Below are positions 1 through 6,308 of a stretch of DNA of 12,645 nucleotides, piece after piece. Under the pieces are notes generated by a model that was given only the letters and a program-made list of their open reading frames with translations, ran no database searches and was not told where the DNA came from. Source of the DNA: an uncultured Clostridia bacterium. GTDB lineage: Bacteria; Bacillota; Clostridia; Christensenellales; UBA1242. The stretch spans positions 1 through 12,645 of the forward strand of contig CANRGF010000016.1 in assembly GCA_947630075.1 (NCBI GenBank), given 5' to 3'. The translations under genes and the position numbers were made by a program. Within the stretch, counting starts at the first letter, position 1; the number at the start of each line of letters is the position of its first letter.

Positions 1-93
1 CACTTCTTTTTCACCTATCATGACTATCGTGCCTGTGATAATATCTCCGCGGTTATATTGCGTCATGTTAATATTAAAATCTTCCATTTTCAT
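1..93 (-). CDS. rpsA: 30S ribosomal protein S1 (S1 RNA-binding domain protein), N-terminal 31 codons only
   Basis: The gene runs off the left edge of the window and only 31 codons are present. The visible peptide has a short acidic leader (MKMEDF) and then YNRGDIITGTIVMIGEKEV. This is the opening beta strand of an S1/OB-fold RNA-binding domain (GDxxxGxV pattern), as at the start of Firmicutes S1 proteins. Three ATGs lie close together at 99, 93 and 87. The AGGAG at 105-101 is 7 nt from the ATG at 93 but only 1 nt from the one at 99, so 93 is chosen. That ribosome binding site overlaps the plsC stop codon (106-104), so the two genes are probably translationally coupled. In Clostridia rpsA commonly follows cmk-plsC-ispH; here it follows plsC directly. 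S1 would bind mRNA during translation initiation. Another S1-domain protein cannot be excluded from so short a piece. Confidence 0.8.
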   Translation of the reverse strand, partial: MKMEDFNINMTQYNRGDIITGTIVMIGEKEV

Positions 94-103
94 ATTCATA
101 CTC

Positions 104-715
104 CTAGTTTTCATTTTTCTTTGACGGCTCTAGCAAAGCATTCATTTTTGATATTATTAGATTTGCGAACTCGTCAATATAATCTTTATCTTTTTTGCGT
201 GCCACATCTGGATAAATTGGCTCACCTATATATAAAGTGGCTCGATGGAAAATGCGCAACTTCCTATCAAACATCATTGGAATAACCGGCGTGCCTGTGC
301 GAATTGAAAACATAGCCACCCCTTCTTTTGCCGTTTCACCCTCGATGATAGGCGTTTTAGCTCGCGTGCCTTGAGGAAAAATTAAAGCACTTTTCTTTTT
401 GTTTAATGCGGATAAAATTTGCTTAACAGCAGCCGTGTCATTAGCACTTCTATCTACACTAATTGCACCTAAACTATTTAGAATTTTGCCAAAAAATTTA
501 TTTTTAAAAAGTTCTTTTTTTGCCAAAATACGGTGTTTTTTCACAAAAATCAATTCAAGCATAACGGGGTCCATATTGCTCAAATGATTGCAAGAGATAA
601 TATAATTTTGTTTTTTCTTTTTTAACTCTTTATAATGTTTTTTGCCAACTTTTTTGATTGGGAAAAGCAGTGTGCAAGGTAAAAACAAAATCATAACCGC
701 TAAGATGTAAATCAT
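104..715 (-). CDS. plsC: 1-acyl-sn-glycerol-3-phosphate acyltransferase (LPLAT/PlsC family)
   Basis: The 203-residue product would transfer an acyl group to lysophosphatidic acid, giving phosphatidic acid at the inner face of the membrane. It starts with one hydrophobic segment (about residues 2-20). Then come the acyltransferase motifs: NHLSNMD at 43-49 (the catalytic NHx4D), GAISVDR at 83-89, FPQGTR at 113-118 and a VIP block near 144-146. The third motif is normally FPEGTR; here glutamine replaces the glutamate. Length is normal for bacterial PlsC. The ATG at 715 has AAAAGGA 5 nt upstream. It lies 24 bp after yhiN and overlaps the ribosome binding site of rpsA, so it is the middle gene of a yhiN-plsC-rpsA unit. 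The cytidylate kinase gene usually placed just before plsC is absent. The family call is secure; acyl-acceptor specificity is inferred. Confidence 0.93.
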   Translation of the reverse strand: MIYILAVMILFLPCTLLFPIKKVGKKHYKELKKKKQNYIISCNHLSNMDPVMLELIFVKKHRILAKKELFKNKFFGKILNSLGAISVDRSANDTAAVKQILSALNKKKSALIFPQGTRAKTPIIEGETAKEGVAMFSIRTGTPVIPMMFDRKLRIFHRATLYIGEPIYPDVARKKDKDYIDEFANLIISKMNALLEPSKKNEN

Positions 716-739
716 AAATTTCCTTTTAAATCGTTATAA

Positions 740-1966
740 TTATTTCTTTTTAACAGCATTGCCCGCCAGATAACCGGTGGACCATGCAATCTGCAAATTA
801 TATCCACCCGTGAAGGCGTCCACATCCAACACTTCACCAACGAAATATAGATTTTTAACCAATTTGCTCTCACAAGTTTTAGAATTGATGTCCTTCACAT
901 CAACCCCACCAGAAGTAACAATGCCTACATTTATATTATCTAAAGATTTTATAAGAAAGTCAAATTTTTTTAGAGAGTTAATCAAAATTAACCTCTCTTG
1001 CTTGGTGATTTCTGCAAGTTTTTTATTCAATATGCCCACTTTTTGCATAAAATATGGCACAAGCCTAGCGGGCAATAAAGAATTCAAATATGTTTTCAGT
1101 TCTTTTTTGTTTTGTTCTTGAAACTCACGCAAAAATTTAGTTTCTAACTTTTCGTGAGATAAAGCAGGTTTAAAATCAATGGAAGCGGTTGCTCCATTCA
1201 AATTTAGCCTGTTAATTTGGCTTGATAGTTTCAGCGCAATTGGTCCTGTGAGCGAATTAAATGTGAACATCATTTCACCAAATTCGTGGAAGGACTTGCT
1301 CCCAACTGAAATTGTTAACCCAACATTTTTTAATGATAACCCATTCAAATTTGAGATATCATCTTTCACGACTATTGGGCAGAGAGCCGGCACGGTTTCA
1401 ACTATTTTGTGCCCAAAACTTTCGGCAATTTTCAACCCTAAACCTGACGCACCCGTGCCAGAATAAGATAATCCTCCCGTTGCGACTATAACACTATTAG
1501 CAGTGTATTCAACATTATTAGCACACTTGATTTTGAAATAATCCTCAACTTTTTTAACAGATAGCACCTCACAATTTAGTTCCAATTTAACATGAAAATT
1601 TGACATTAGTTTGCTAAGTGCTTTAATCACATCGCTAGATTTGTCGCTTTCTGGGAATACTCGGTTGCCCTGCTCTGTTTTTAATTTTAACCCAGCAGAG
1701 TTAAAAAATTCAATCGTGTCCTGAGGGGAAAACGCATTCAAGGCAGAAAACATAAATTTGCTATTTCTCACAATATGGAAGATGTGATTATCCACAGAAC
1801 TATTATTAGTTAGATTGCACCTGCCCTTGCCCGTTATAAACAACTTTTTGCCCAATTTCTCGTTGTGGTCTAAAACCAAACAATTAAAGCCATTTCGAGC
1901 AGCAAAAATTGAAGCCATCATGCCAGATGCTCCACCGCCAATTATAATGACATCTTGTTTATCCAT
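740..1966 (-). CDS. YhiN/BaiN/HI0933-family flavoprotein (NAD(P)/FAD-dependent oxidoreductase; RdsA-like)
   Basis: This is a 408-residue FAD protein of the HI0933/YhiN family. The N-terminus is a Rossmann dinucleotide fold with GGGASG at 10-15. GKGRCNLTN follows at 46-54, a family signature, and the C-terminal FAD-closing segment GEVLDVDAFTGGYNLQ starts near 377. Length matches the family. Annotation pipelines call such proteins aminoacetone oxidase or BaiN. I recall E. coli YhiN being reported as a 23S rRNA dihydrouridine synthase (RdsA); applying that role here is inference. ATG 1966 is the only reasonable start: an in-frame stop lies at 1981-1979 and the next Met is inside the FAD motif. 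No Shine-Dalgarno sequence precedes it, and a promoter sits immediately upstream, which suggests leaderless translation. It follows the rluB terminator and heads the yhiN-plsC-rpsA unit. Confidence 0.92.
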   Translation of the reverse strand: MDKQDVIIIGGGASGMMASIFAARNGFNCLVLDHNEKLGKKLFITGKGRCNLTNNSSVDNHIFHIVRNSKFMFSALNAFSPQDTIEFFNSAGLKLKTEQGNRVFPESDKSSDVIKALSKLMSNFHVKLELNCEVLSVKKVEDYFKIKCANNVEYTANSVIVATGGLSYSGTGASGLGLKIAESFGHKIVETVPALCPIVVKDDISNLNGLSLKNVGLTISVGSKSFHEFGEMMFTFNSLTGPIALKLSSQINRLNLNGATASIDFKPALSHEKLETKFLREFQEQNKKELKTYLNSLLPARLVPYFMQKVGILNKKLAEITKQERLILINSLKKFDFLIKSLDNINVGIVTSGGVDVKDINSKTCESKLVKNLYFVGEVLDVDAFTGGYNLQIAWSTGYLAGNAVKKK

Positions 1967-1972
1967 ATTTTT

Positions 1973-2000
1973 AATATATCACATTTTAGAAAATTTTCAA
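1973..2000 (-). promoter_or_regulatory. Probable sigma-A promoter of yhiN, giving a leaderless or near-leaderless transcript
   Basis: Read on the minus strand, TTGAAA (2000-1995) is followed after 16 bp by TATATT (1978-1973), with a TG one base upstream of the -10 (extended -10). The expected transcription start, about 7 nt downstream of the -10, falls at about 1966, the A of the yhiN ATG. The site lies between the rluB terminator and yhiN, the only place for a yhiN promoter. AT-rich DNA makes chance matches likely, so this is moderate evidence. Confidence 0.5.
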
Positions 2001-2009
2001 ACTAAATAG

Positions 2010-2034
2010 AAAAAAAACTAGCAAGCGCTAGTTT
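2010..2034 (-). terminator. Rho-independent terminator of the scpA-rluB operon
   Basis: An 8-bp perfect stem (AAACTAGC at 2015-2022 with GCTAGTTT at 2027-2034) has a 4-nt loop. On the minus strand it runs into a T tract covering 2017-2010. The 5' arm begins inside the rluB stop codon (2035-2033), so terminator and gene end share bases. The plus strand has no T tract after the stem, so it acts for minus-strand transcription. Confidence 0.88.
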
Positions 2035-2746
2035 AGTTAGATTTCAATTTGTTTATGTATTTCATATCTTTCACTGATAATTTAGAATATTCCCCGCGGG
2101 ATAGTCCTCCTAAGCGAATTTCACCTATTTGAGTGCGTTTTAAAAATATAACTTTTTTGCCAACGATGTCAAGCATTTTCCTGATTTGCCTATTTTTGCC
2201 CTCTGTTATCACAAATTGCAAGCGAGTCTTGTCTGCTCTTGCATCCAAAACTGACACGCTGCATGGCTTAGTAACATATCCGCCAATATCCACGCCAGAA
2301 GATAGTTTTTTTATCTCTTCCTGCTCTATTGCTCCCTCAATCGTTACAACATAAGTCTTTTCTATTTTACTATTTGGCTTGGTTAGGATATTTGATAAAT
2401 CTCCATCATTTGTTAAGAGCAAAAGTCCTTCACTATCATAATCAAGCCTGCCGATTGGAAAAATGCGTGCCTTAACGCCACGCATAAGCTCTATGACGGT
2501 CTTTCTGCCATGTTCGTCATCTACTGTGCAAACATATCCTTTCGGCTTGTTAAGCTTGAAATACACAAAATTATTGCTTACACGGATAGGTTTGCCATCG
2601 CACACCACACTATCCGTTTCTTTCACATCAATGGAAAGGTCGGTTACCACCTTGCCATTAATCTTAACCTTTCCGGCAAGCACAAACTCTTCCGCTTTGC
2701 GCCTGCTTGCCAACCCAGATTGGGCTAAAAATTTGTTAATTCTCAT
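2033..2746 (-). CDS. rluB: 23S rRNA pseudouridine synthase, RsuA/RluB family
   Basis: The 237-residue enzyme isomerises a uridine in rRNA to pseudouridine. An S4 RNA-binding domain occupies about residues 1-48 (MRINKFLAQSGLASRRKAEE). The RsuA/RluB catalytic core follows, with GRLDYDSEGLLLLTNDG at 99-115; D102 is the expected catalytic aspartate. EGKNRQIRKM in the C-terminal third is another family signature. Length is typical of Firmicutes RluB. The start overlaps the dacF end by 11 bp, and GGAAG at 2760-2756 inside dacF provides a ribosome binding site, so translation is probably coupled. It is the last gene of the M50-scpA-scpB operon, and the terminator begins in its stop codon. Position next to the scp-dacF block is conserved in Firmicutes. 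The exact target base (a 23S site by analogy with B. subtilis RluB) is inferred; RsuA/RluE-type targets are less likely. Confidence 0.92.
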   Translation of the reverse strand: MRINKFLAQSGLASRRKAEEFVLAGKVKINGKVVTDLSIDVKETDSVVCDGKPIRVSNNFVYFKLNKPKGYVCTVDDEHGRKTVIELMRGVKARIFPIGRLDYDSEGLLLLTNDGDLSNILTKPNSKIEKTYVVTIEGAIEQEEIKKLSSGVDIGGYVTKPCSVSVLDARADKTRLQFVITEGKNRQIRKMLDIVGKKVIFLKRTQIGEIRLGGLSRGEYSKLSVKDMKYINKLKSN

Positions 2747-3887
2747 TCAATTTTTCTTCCCATAAGATTTCACTTAATTTCAGCGTTTCGCTATCAATAA
2801 GTTTATCTATTTTATTCATTGTAAACAATTTTAAAGTTTTAATCAACTGTTCGTTGAAAAAAATTTGAATTTCTCCCACCTCATCGCCCTTCTCTGCATC
2901 ATCTAACTTTACATCACAAAATAATTTTAAATTATTATTTTCATCTTTTGCAAGAGGATAAAAATAGTCTTCATCTGTATATAAATATAGCCTGCCTTCA
3001 TTTTTATCAATAATATACTCATTAAATATTTCTTTGTTTTTATCAATAACTTTTGTGTTTTTAAACTCGCTTTGGCTAGCATTTAACAATTCTATGCTTT
3101 CTTCAAACATTGGCCCACAATTCAAGACCACGCAAATTGTTGTCATATTATTTCGTTCCACAGCACTAACTAAGCAGCGTCCTGCTTTGCTTGTAAATCC
3201 GGTTTTCACCCCACAACATCCTTCCATGCTCGATAATAAGCGATTTTTATTGGTTAGATATCGCTTGTCTGATATGTTAGTTGCAGGGATAACATAACTT
3301 TTTGTGCTAACAATTTCTTTAAAAACAGGGTTATTGAGTGCATAAGCAGTGATAATCGCCAGGTCATAAGCCGTGGTGTAATGTTGCTTGTTGTCCAACC
3401 CATGAGGATTGGCAAAGTGAGAATTATTTGCTCCAATTTGATGCGCAAGAGCATTCATTTTATCCGCAAAATTTGGCACACTCCCACCAATATGGCATGC
3501 CAAGACCGTTGCTGCATCATTTCCGCTTCTAAGCATTAATCCATAAAGTAAATCTTTGATTTTAATCAATTCACCCTTTCTTAAATAGATTGAAGTGCCT
3601 TCAACTCCAACAGCCGAATCATCCACTTGAATATATTCATCTAAATCTTGGCAGTTATTGATTACTGTTATTGCCGTCATAATCTTTGTGGTTGACGCCA
3701 TAGGAAGCTTCATATCTTCATTTTTAGAATATAAAATTCGTTTACTATCCTTTTCTATCACGCACATTCCTTTAGCACTGCTAGATAATGCGCTCACCTC
3801 GAAATTGTGATTTAAAATTAGTGGCTTACCCACGGCTGCTAAGCAAATAATTGCCAGCAAAAAGAAAAACAAAAATTTCTTTTTCAT
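2736..3887 (-). CDS. dacF: D-alanyl-D-alanine carboxypeptidase (DacF-like, penicillin-binding protein, MEROPS S11)
   Basis: A secreted serine peptidase of 383 residues that would remove the terminal D-Ala from peptidoglycan pentapeptides. The N-terminus is a signal peptide (lysines at 2-4, hydrophobic core about 5-20). The three penicillin-binding motifs are intact: SxxK as STTK at 65-68, SxN as SGN at 121-123, and KTG at 228-230. Residues from about 280 form a PBP5-type C-terminal beta domain. No clear C-terminal amphipathic anchor is seen; the protein ends soon after a charged helix. ATG 3887 overlaps the ytfJ stop as ATGA, with GGAG about 9 nt upstream. It overlaps rluB downstream by 11 bp. 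DacF is sporulation-linked in Bacillus and often sits beside spmA-spmB, which are absent here. A vegetative DacA-like role is possible. Confidence 0.93.
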   Translation of the reverse strand: MKKKFLFFFLLAIICLAAVGKPLILNHNFEVSALSSSAKGMCVIEKDSKRILYSKNEDMKLPMASTTKIMTAITVINNCQDLDEYIQVDDSAVGVEGTSIYLRKGELIKIKDLLYGLMLRSGNDAATVLACHIGGSVPNFADKMNALAHQIGANNSHFANPHGLDNKQHYTTAYDLAIITAYALNNPVFKEIVSTKSYVIPATNISDKRYLTNKNRLLSSMEGCCGVKTGFTSKAGRCLVSAVERNNMTTICVVLNCGPMFEESIELLNASQSEFKNTKVIDKNKEIFNEYIIDKNEGRLYLYTDEDYFYPLAKDENNNLKLFCDVKLDDAEKGDEVGEIQIFFNEQLIKTLKLFTMNKIDKLIDSETLKLSEILWEEKLNEN

Positions 3888-4282
3888 TTTTGTTTCTCCA
3901 CAAATTTCTTTAACACTTCAGTGGCGTTTTTAATAAGCCCCATATAAGCAGTTGATTTATCCGCATGAATAATTTTAAACTTATCCTTTTCAAGCACAAA
4001 AAAGCCAATTGGGGACACAGTGAATCCGCCACCCGTGCCACCGGCCATAGGAAAATCGGCAGAATTGCGTTTGGCATTCAAATCGTTATATTCCCCGCCG
4101 CCAGCCACAAATCCCACACTGACCTTTGAAATAGGAATTATAGAACTGCCGTCTGGCATTGAAATTGCGTTCCCTATTACGCAGTTAACATCGATTAATG
4201 TGCGAATTTTATCTAACGACACATCGATGAGCGATTCGATCTTTTTATCCCTATCAAGATTTACTTTTTCCATTTTTTTCAT
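3884..4282 (-). CDS. ytfJ: GerW/YtfJ family spore protein
   Basis: The 132-residue product matches YtfJ/GerW. It has an amphipathic N-terminal region (IESLIDVSLDKIRTLIDVNCVIGNAI), then MPDGSSIIPISKVSVGFVAGGGEY, then a glycine-rich stretch (AGGTGGGFTVSPIGFF) that marks the family. In B. subtilis GerW is a spore protein needed for germination in response to some germinants; relatives occur in most endospore formers and some non-formers. An in-frame ATG exists at 4300, but the GGAG at 4291-4288 lies 5 nt before ATG 4282, so the shorter start is chosen. It overlaps the DUF2953 gene upstream by 29 bp and dacF downstream by 4 bp (ATGA). The DUF2953-ytfJ pair (ytfI-ytfJ in Bacillus) is conserved. 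Family identity is strong; whether this organism sporulates is not shown here. Confidence 0.92.
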   Translation of the reverse strand: MKKMEKVNLDRDKKIESLIDVSLDKIRTLIDVNCVIGNAISMPDGSSIIPISKVSVGFVAGGGEYNDLNAKRNSADFPMAGGTGGGFTVSPIGFFVLEKDKFKIIHADKSTAYMGLIKNATEVLKKFVEKQK

Positions 4283-4829
4283 AATATCTCCACATAACAT
4301 GTCTTGTATATATCAATGCATAAGCTATGTCCACAATCGACACCCTAATGGTGTTTGTTAGCCTAACATTAAATATATCTTGATTGTATTGTGGCTCAAC
4401 AGACACAAAAATATGTGAATTTTTTTTATTGTTTTTAAGTTTCGCCAAAATGGATTTAGAGAAAGTGTCTATATATCCGCAAGTAACTGCCGTTGTGCAA
4501 GCGTCATTTTTATATCCAAAGTTAGAAATCACATCAAGCGTTAGGAATTGCTCTCTAAAATACATTTGATTTATAAGCGTTAAGAAAAACACCACATTCA
4601 CATTCTTTTTGCTAATTTTTTCTTTCCTATTTTTTGCCTTGTGATTAATGTATATATAGCCATTCTTTATGCGGATTTTAAATTCTATGTTAATTTTATT
4701 AAAAAGCACTATCCTAACCACACCCTTCAATTTTAAAATGTTAAACCGCACATCAAACTTCACTAGGAATGGATAGATAAAGCTTAATATGTTCATTATT
4801 GTTGAAAATAAAAATAAAAGATGCCACAT
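4254..4829 (-). CDS. DUF2953 domain-containing membrane protein (YtfI-like)
   Basis: This small, probably membrane-anchored protein (191 residues) has no established biochemical function. It opens with one hydrophobic helix (WHLLFLFSTIMNILSFIYPFL). A basic, beta-rich middle follows, then the family's central motif as GYKNDACTTAVTCGYI (the usual pattern is GxGDAAxTAxxxGxxW). Near the end is VSVEPQYNQDIFNVRLTNTIRVSIVDI, typical of DUF2953. The reading frame stays open to a TTG at 4865, but the ATG at 4829 puts the hydrophobic helix at the N-terminus as in relatives and is preferred. Neither start has a convincing ribosome binding site, so the start is uncertain. It follows scpB after 56 bp and overlaps ytfJ by 29 bp. 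The ytfI-ytfJ pairing suggests a sporulation-related role, which is inference. Confidence 0.8.
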   Translation of the reverse strand: MWHLLFLFSTIMNILSFIYPFLVKFDVRFNILKLKGVVRIVLFNKINIEFKIRIKNGYIYINHKAKNRKEKISKKNVNVVFFLTLINQMYFREQFLTLDVISNFGYKNDACTTAVTCGYIDTFSKSILAKLKNNKKNSHIFVSVEPQYNQDIFNVRLTNTIRVSIVDIAYALIYTRHVMWRYYEKNGKSKS

Positions 4830-4885
4830 AATCGTAGTATCTTTTAGATTTCTGCTTTTATTCAATAATTTATTTTATTTCGTGG

Positions 4886-5560
4886 TTATGCAGGCTGTTC
4901 CTCTTGATTGTTTTTCTTTGTGTTGTCTATAGCTTGCTGCAAATTTTCTTCTGCTTGATTTTCTTTATCCGTTTGCTCTTTCATTGCCTCATCAACGGAA
5001 TAATCTCTATATAATGAATCTCCGCCGCTATGTATCACTCTAATTCTATCAAGTATTTGCTCATACTGAGGCAAACTTTCAATGGAATCAAGTTCAAACC
5101 TCTTTAAGAAGTTTTCAGTTGTGCCAAATAAAAGAGGCTTGCCAACTGCGTCTTTACGTCCAACCACTTCAATCAAATTGTTTGACAATAAAAGTTGAAT
5201 TGCATAGTCGCTATTTGCACCCCTGATGTTTTCTATCTCAACACGAGTGATTGGTTGTTTATACGCCACAATGGCAACCGTTTCAAGCGCGGTTTTTGTT
5301 AAACTCCTTTCTCTGATTGGGTTTAAAATATCTGCTATGCTATCAGCGATTTTTGGATTAGAACATAGTTGAACTTTATTTTTATATCTTATAATATTAA
5401 TTCCGCTATTTTCATTGTATTTTTCGTTTAAGATTTCAAGGCATTTATTAAATTCTCTATCATTCATTTCAAACTTAGTTTTGAAAGCGTCTATATCCAC
5501 CCCTTCGCCTGAAACGAACAAGACACCCTCAATCACTTTAGCTATCTCATTCAGCTCCAT
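4886..5560 (-). CDS. scpB: Segregation and condensation protein B (ScpB)
   Basis: ScpB is the winged-helix (KITE) subunit of the bacterial condensin SMC-ScpA-ScpB; it dimerises and binds ScpA to help chromosome compaction and segregation. The 224-residue protein carries the family signature KTALETVAIVAYKQPITRVE at about 89-108, followed by EIENIRG. Residues 1-80 form the first winged helix and about 90-170 the second. The last 30 residues are a low-complexity Glu/Gln/Asn-rich tail, common and variable in ScpB. The start is fixed by AAGGAGG at 5573-5567, 6 nt before ATG 5560 and inside the end of scpA. The genes overlap by 14 bp, which suits coupled production of interacting subunits. Identification is secure. 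Confidence 0.96.
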   Translation of the reverse strand: MELNEIAKVIEGVLFVSGEGVDIDAFKTKFEMNDREFNKCLEILNEKYNENSGINIIRYKNKVQLCSNPKIADSIADILNPIRERSLTKTALETVAIVAYKQPITRVEIENIRGANSDYAIQLLLSNNLIEVVGRKDAVGKPLLFGTTENFLKRFELDSIESLPQYEQILDRIRVIHSGGDSLYRDYSVDEAMKEQTDKENQAEENLQQAIDNTKKNNQEEQPA

Positions 5561-6308
5561 CTTCTTCCTCCTTCTTTCGTTCTATTATGAAATCTGCATA
5601 AATATTTGACTGACTAACCGCAATTTTTTGCAATTTTAATAATTCAAGGATTGCTAAAAACACGGTTATGATTTCAATTTTTGAATATGTGTCATCAAAC
5701 AAACTGAAAAAGTTTATTTTGGTGTTTTCTTCTAGTGTTTTATTTATAAAATCCATCTTGTCTGCCACCGTCCACCTATCTAGGACAATATTCTTTTCAG
5801 ACGGATTGTCCCTATCCTTGGTGCGCATTAAAATAAAGGCAAACGAGTCAAGCATTTTCTCCAAACTAAATTGATTGAAAATAATTCTCACATCGCCAGC
5901 AGATTTGTCTGGCTGCTTATAAAATCTATCGATATTTTCAGTTTGTTGCAACTGCCCGCCAGCTTCTTTAAATAAGGCATATTCTTCAAGTTGCAGTTTT
6001 AACAGGGTTTCGTCATCAAGTTCTTCTTCATTCTCTTCCACTTTCTCAACTGGCAGTAAACTATTAGATTTGATTTCCAAAAGTCTGCTTGTCATATCCA
6101 AAAAGGCAGTTGCTTCTTCCATGTCCAAATTTTGTAAGTCCTGCATATATTTTAGATATTGATCTGTGATTTCACTAATTTTAACTTCTTTAATGGAGAT
6201 GTTTTTTTCTTTTATGAGATGCAATAAAAGGTCTAACGGACCTTCAAATCCGTCTAATTTGAATGTAACTTTAGAAACTGACTCCTCTTCGTCAACAATC
6301 TCTTCCAT
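5547..6308 (-). CDS. scpA: Segregation and condensation protein A (ScpA kleisin)
   Basis: ScpA is the kleisin subunit that bridges the two heads of the SMC dimer. The 253-residue protein begins with an acidic leader, then the hallmark FEGPLDLLLHLI at 21-32 within the N-terminal SMC-neck-binding domain. Next come EITDQYLKYM and the helix EEATAFLDMTSRLLEIKSNSL. The middle is acidic and variable (ScpB-binding region). The C-terminal winged helix spans about 190-245 (IEIITVFLAILELLKLQKIAVSQ) and would contact the SMC head. Length is normal. The start shares one base with the stop of the upstream protease gene (TAATG), and a G-rich ribosome binding site (GGGGG) precedes it. It overlaps scpB by 14 bp. 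Identification is secure. Confidence 0.96.
   Translation of the reverse strand: MEEIVDEEESVSKVTFKLDGFEGPLDLLLHLIKEKNISIKEVKISEITDQYLKYMQDLQNLDMEEATAFLDMTSRLLEIKSNSLLPVEKVEENEEELDDETLLKLQLEEYALFKEAGGQLQQTENIDRFYKQPDKSAGDVRIIFNQFSLEKMLDSFAFILMRTKDRDNPSEKNIVLDRWTVADKMDFINKTLEENTKINFFSLFDDTYSKIEIITVFLAILELLKLQKIAVSQSNIYADFIIERKKEEEDGAE

Noticed and set aside
777..1121. Plus-strand open frame of 114 codons within yhiN
   Set aside because: Lies antisense to a well-supported flavoprotein gene, has no recognisable domain or start signal, and contains low-complexity Ser/Phe-rich sequence typical of a shadow frame.
2463..2765. Plus-strand open frames antisense to rluB
   Set aside because: Two overlapping frames opposite a secure rluB; no family resemblance and no ribosome binding site.
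3254..3454. Minus-strand open frame of 66 codons within dacF
   Set aside because: Out of frame inside a continuous dacF coding sequence with all three catalytic motifs; not a frameshift remnant.
4020..4361. Plus-strand open frame of 113 codons antisense to ytfJ
   Set aside because: Its Pro/Ser-rich start is simply the complement of the glycine-rich GerW core; no independent evidence of coding.
4830..4865. TTG start at 4865 for the DUF2953 protein
   Set aside because: No ribosome binding site, and it would add 12 residues ahead of the hydrophobic helix; ATG 4829 fits the family better, though it also lacks a clear site.
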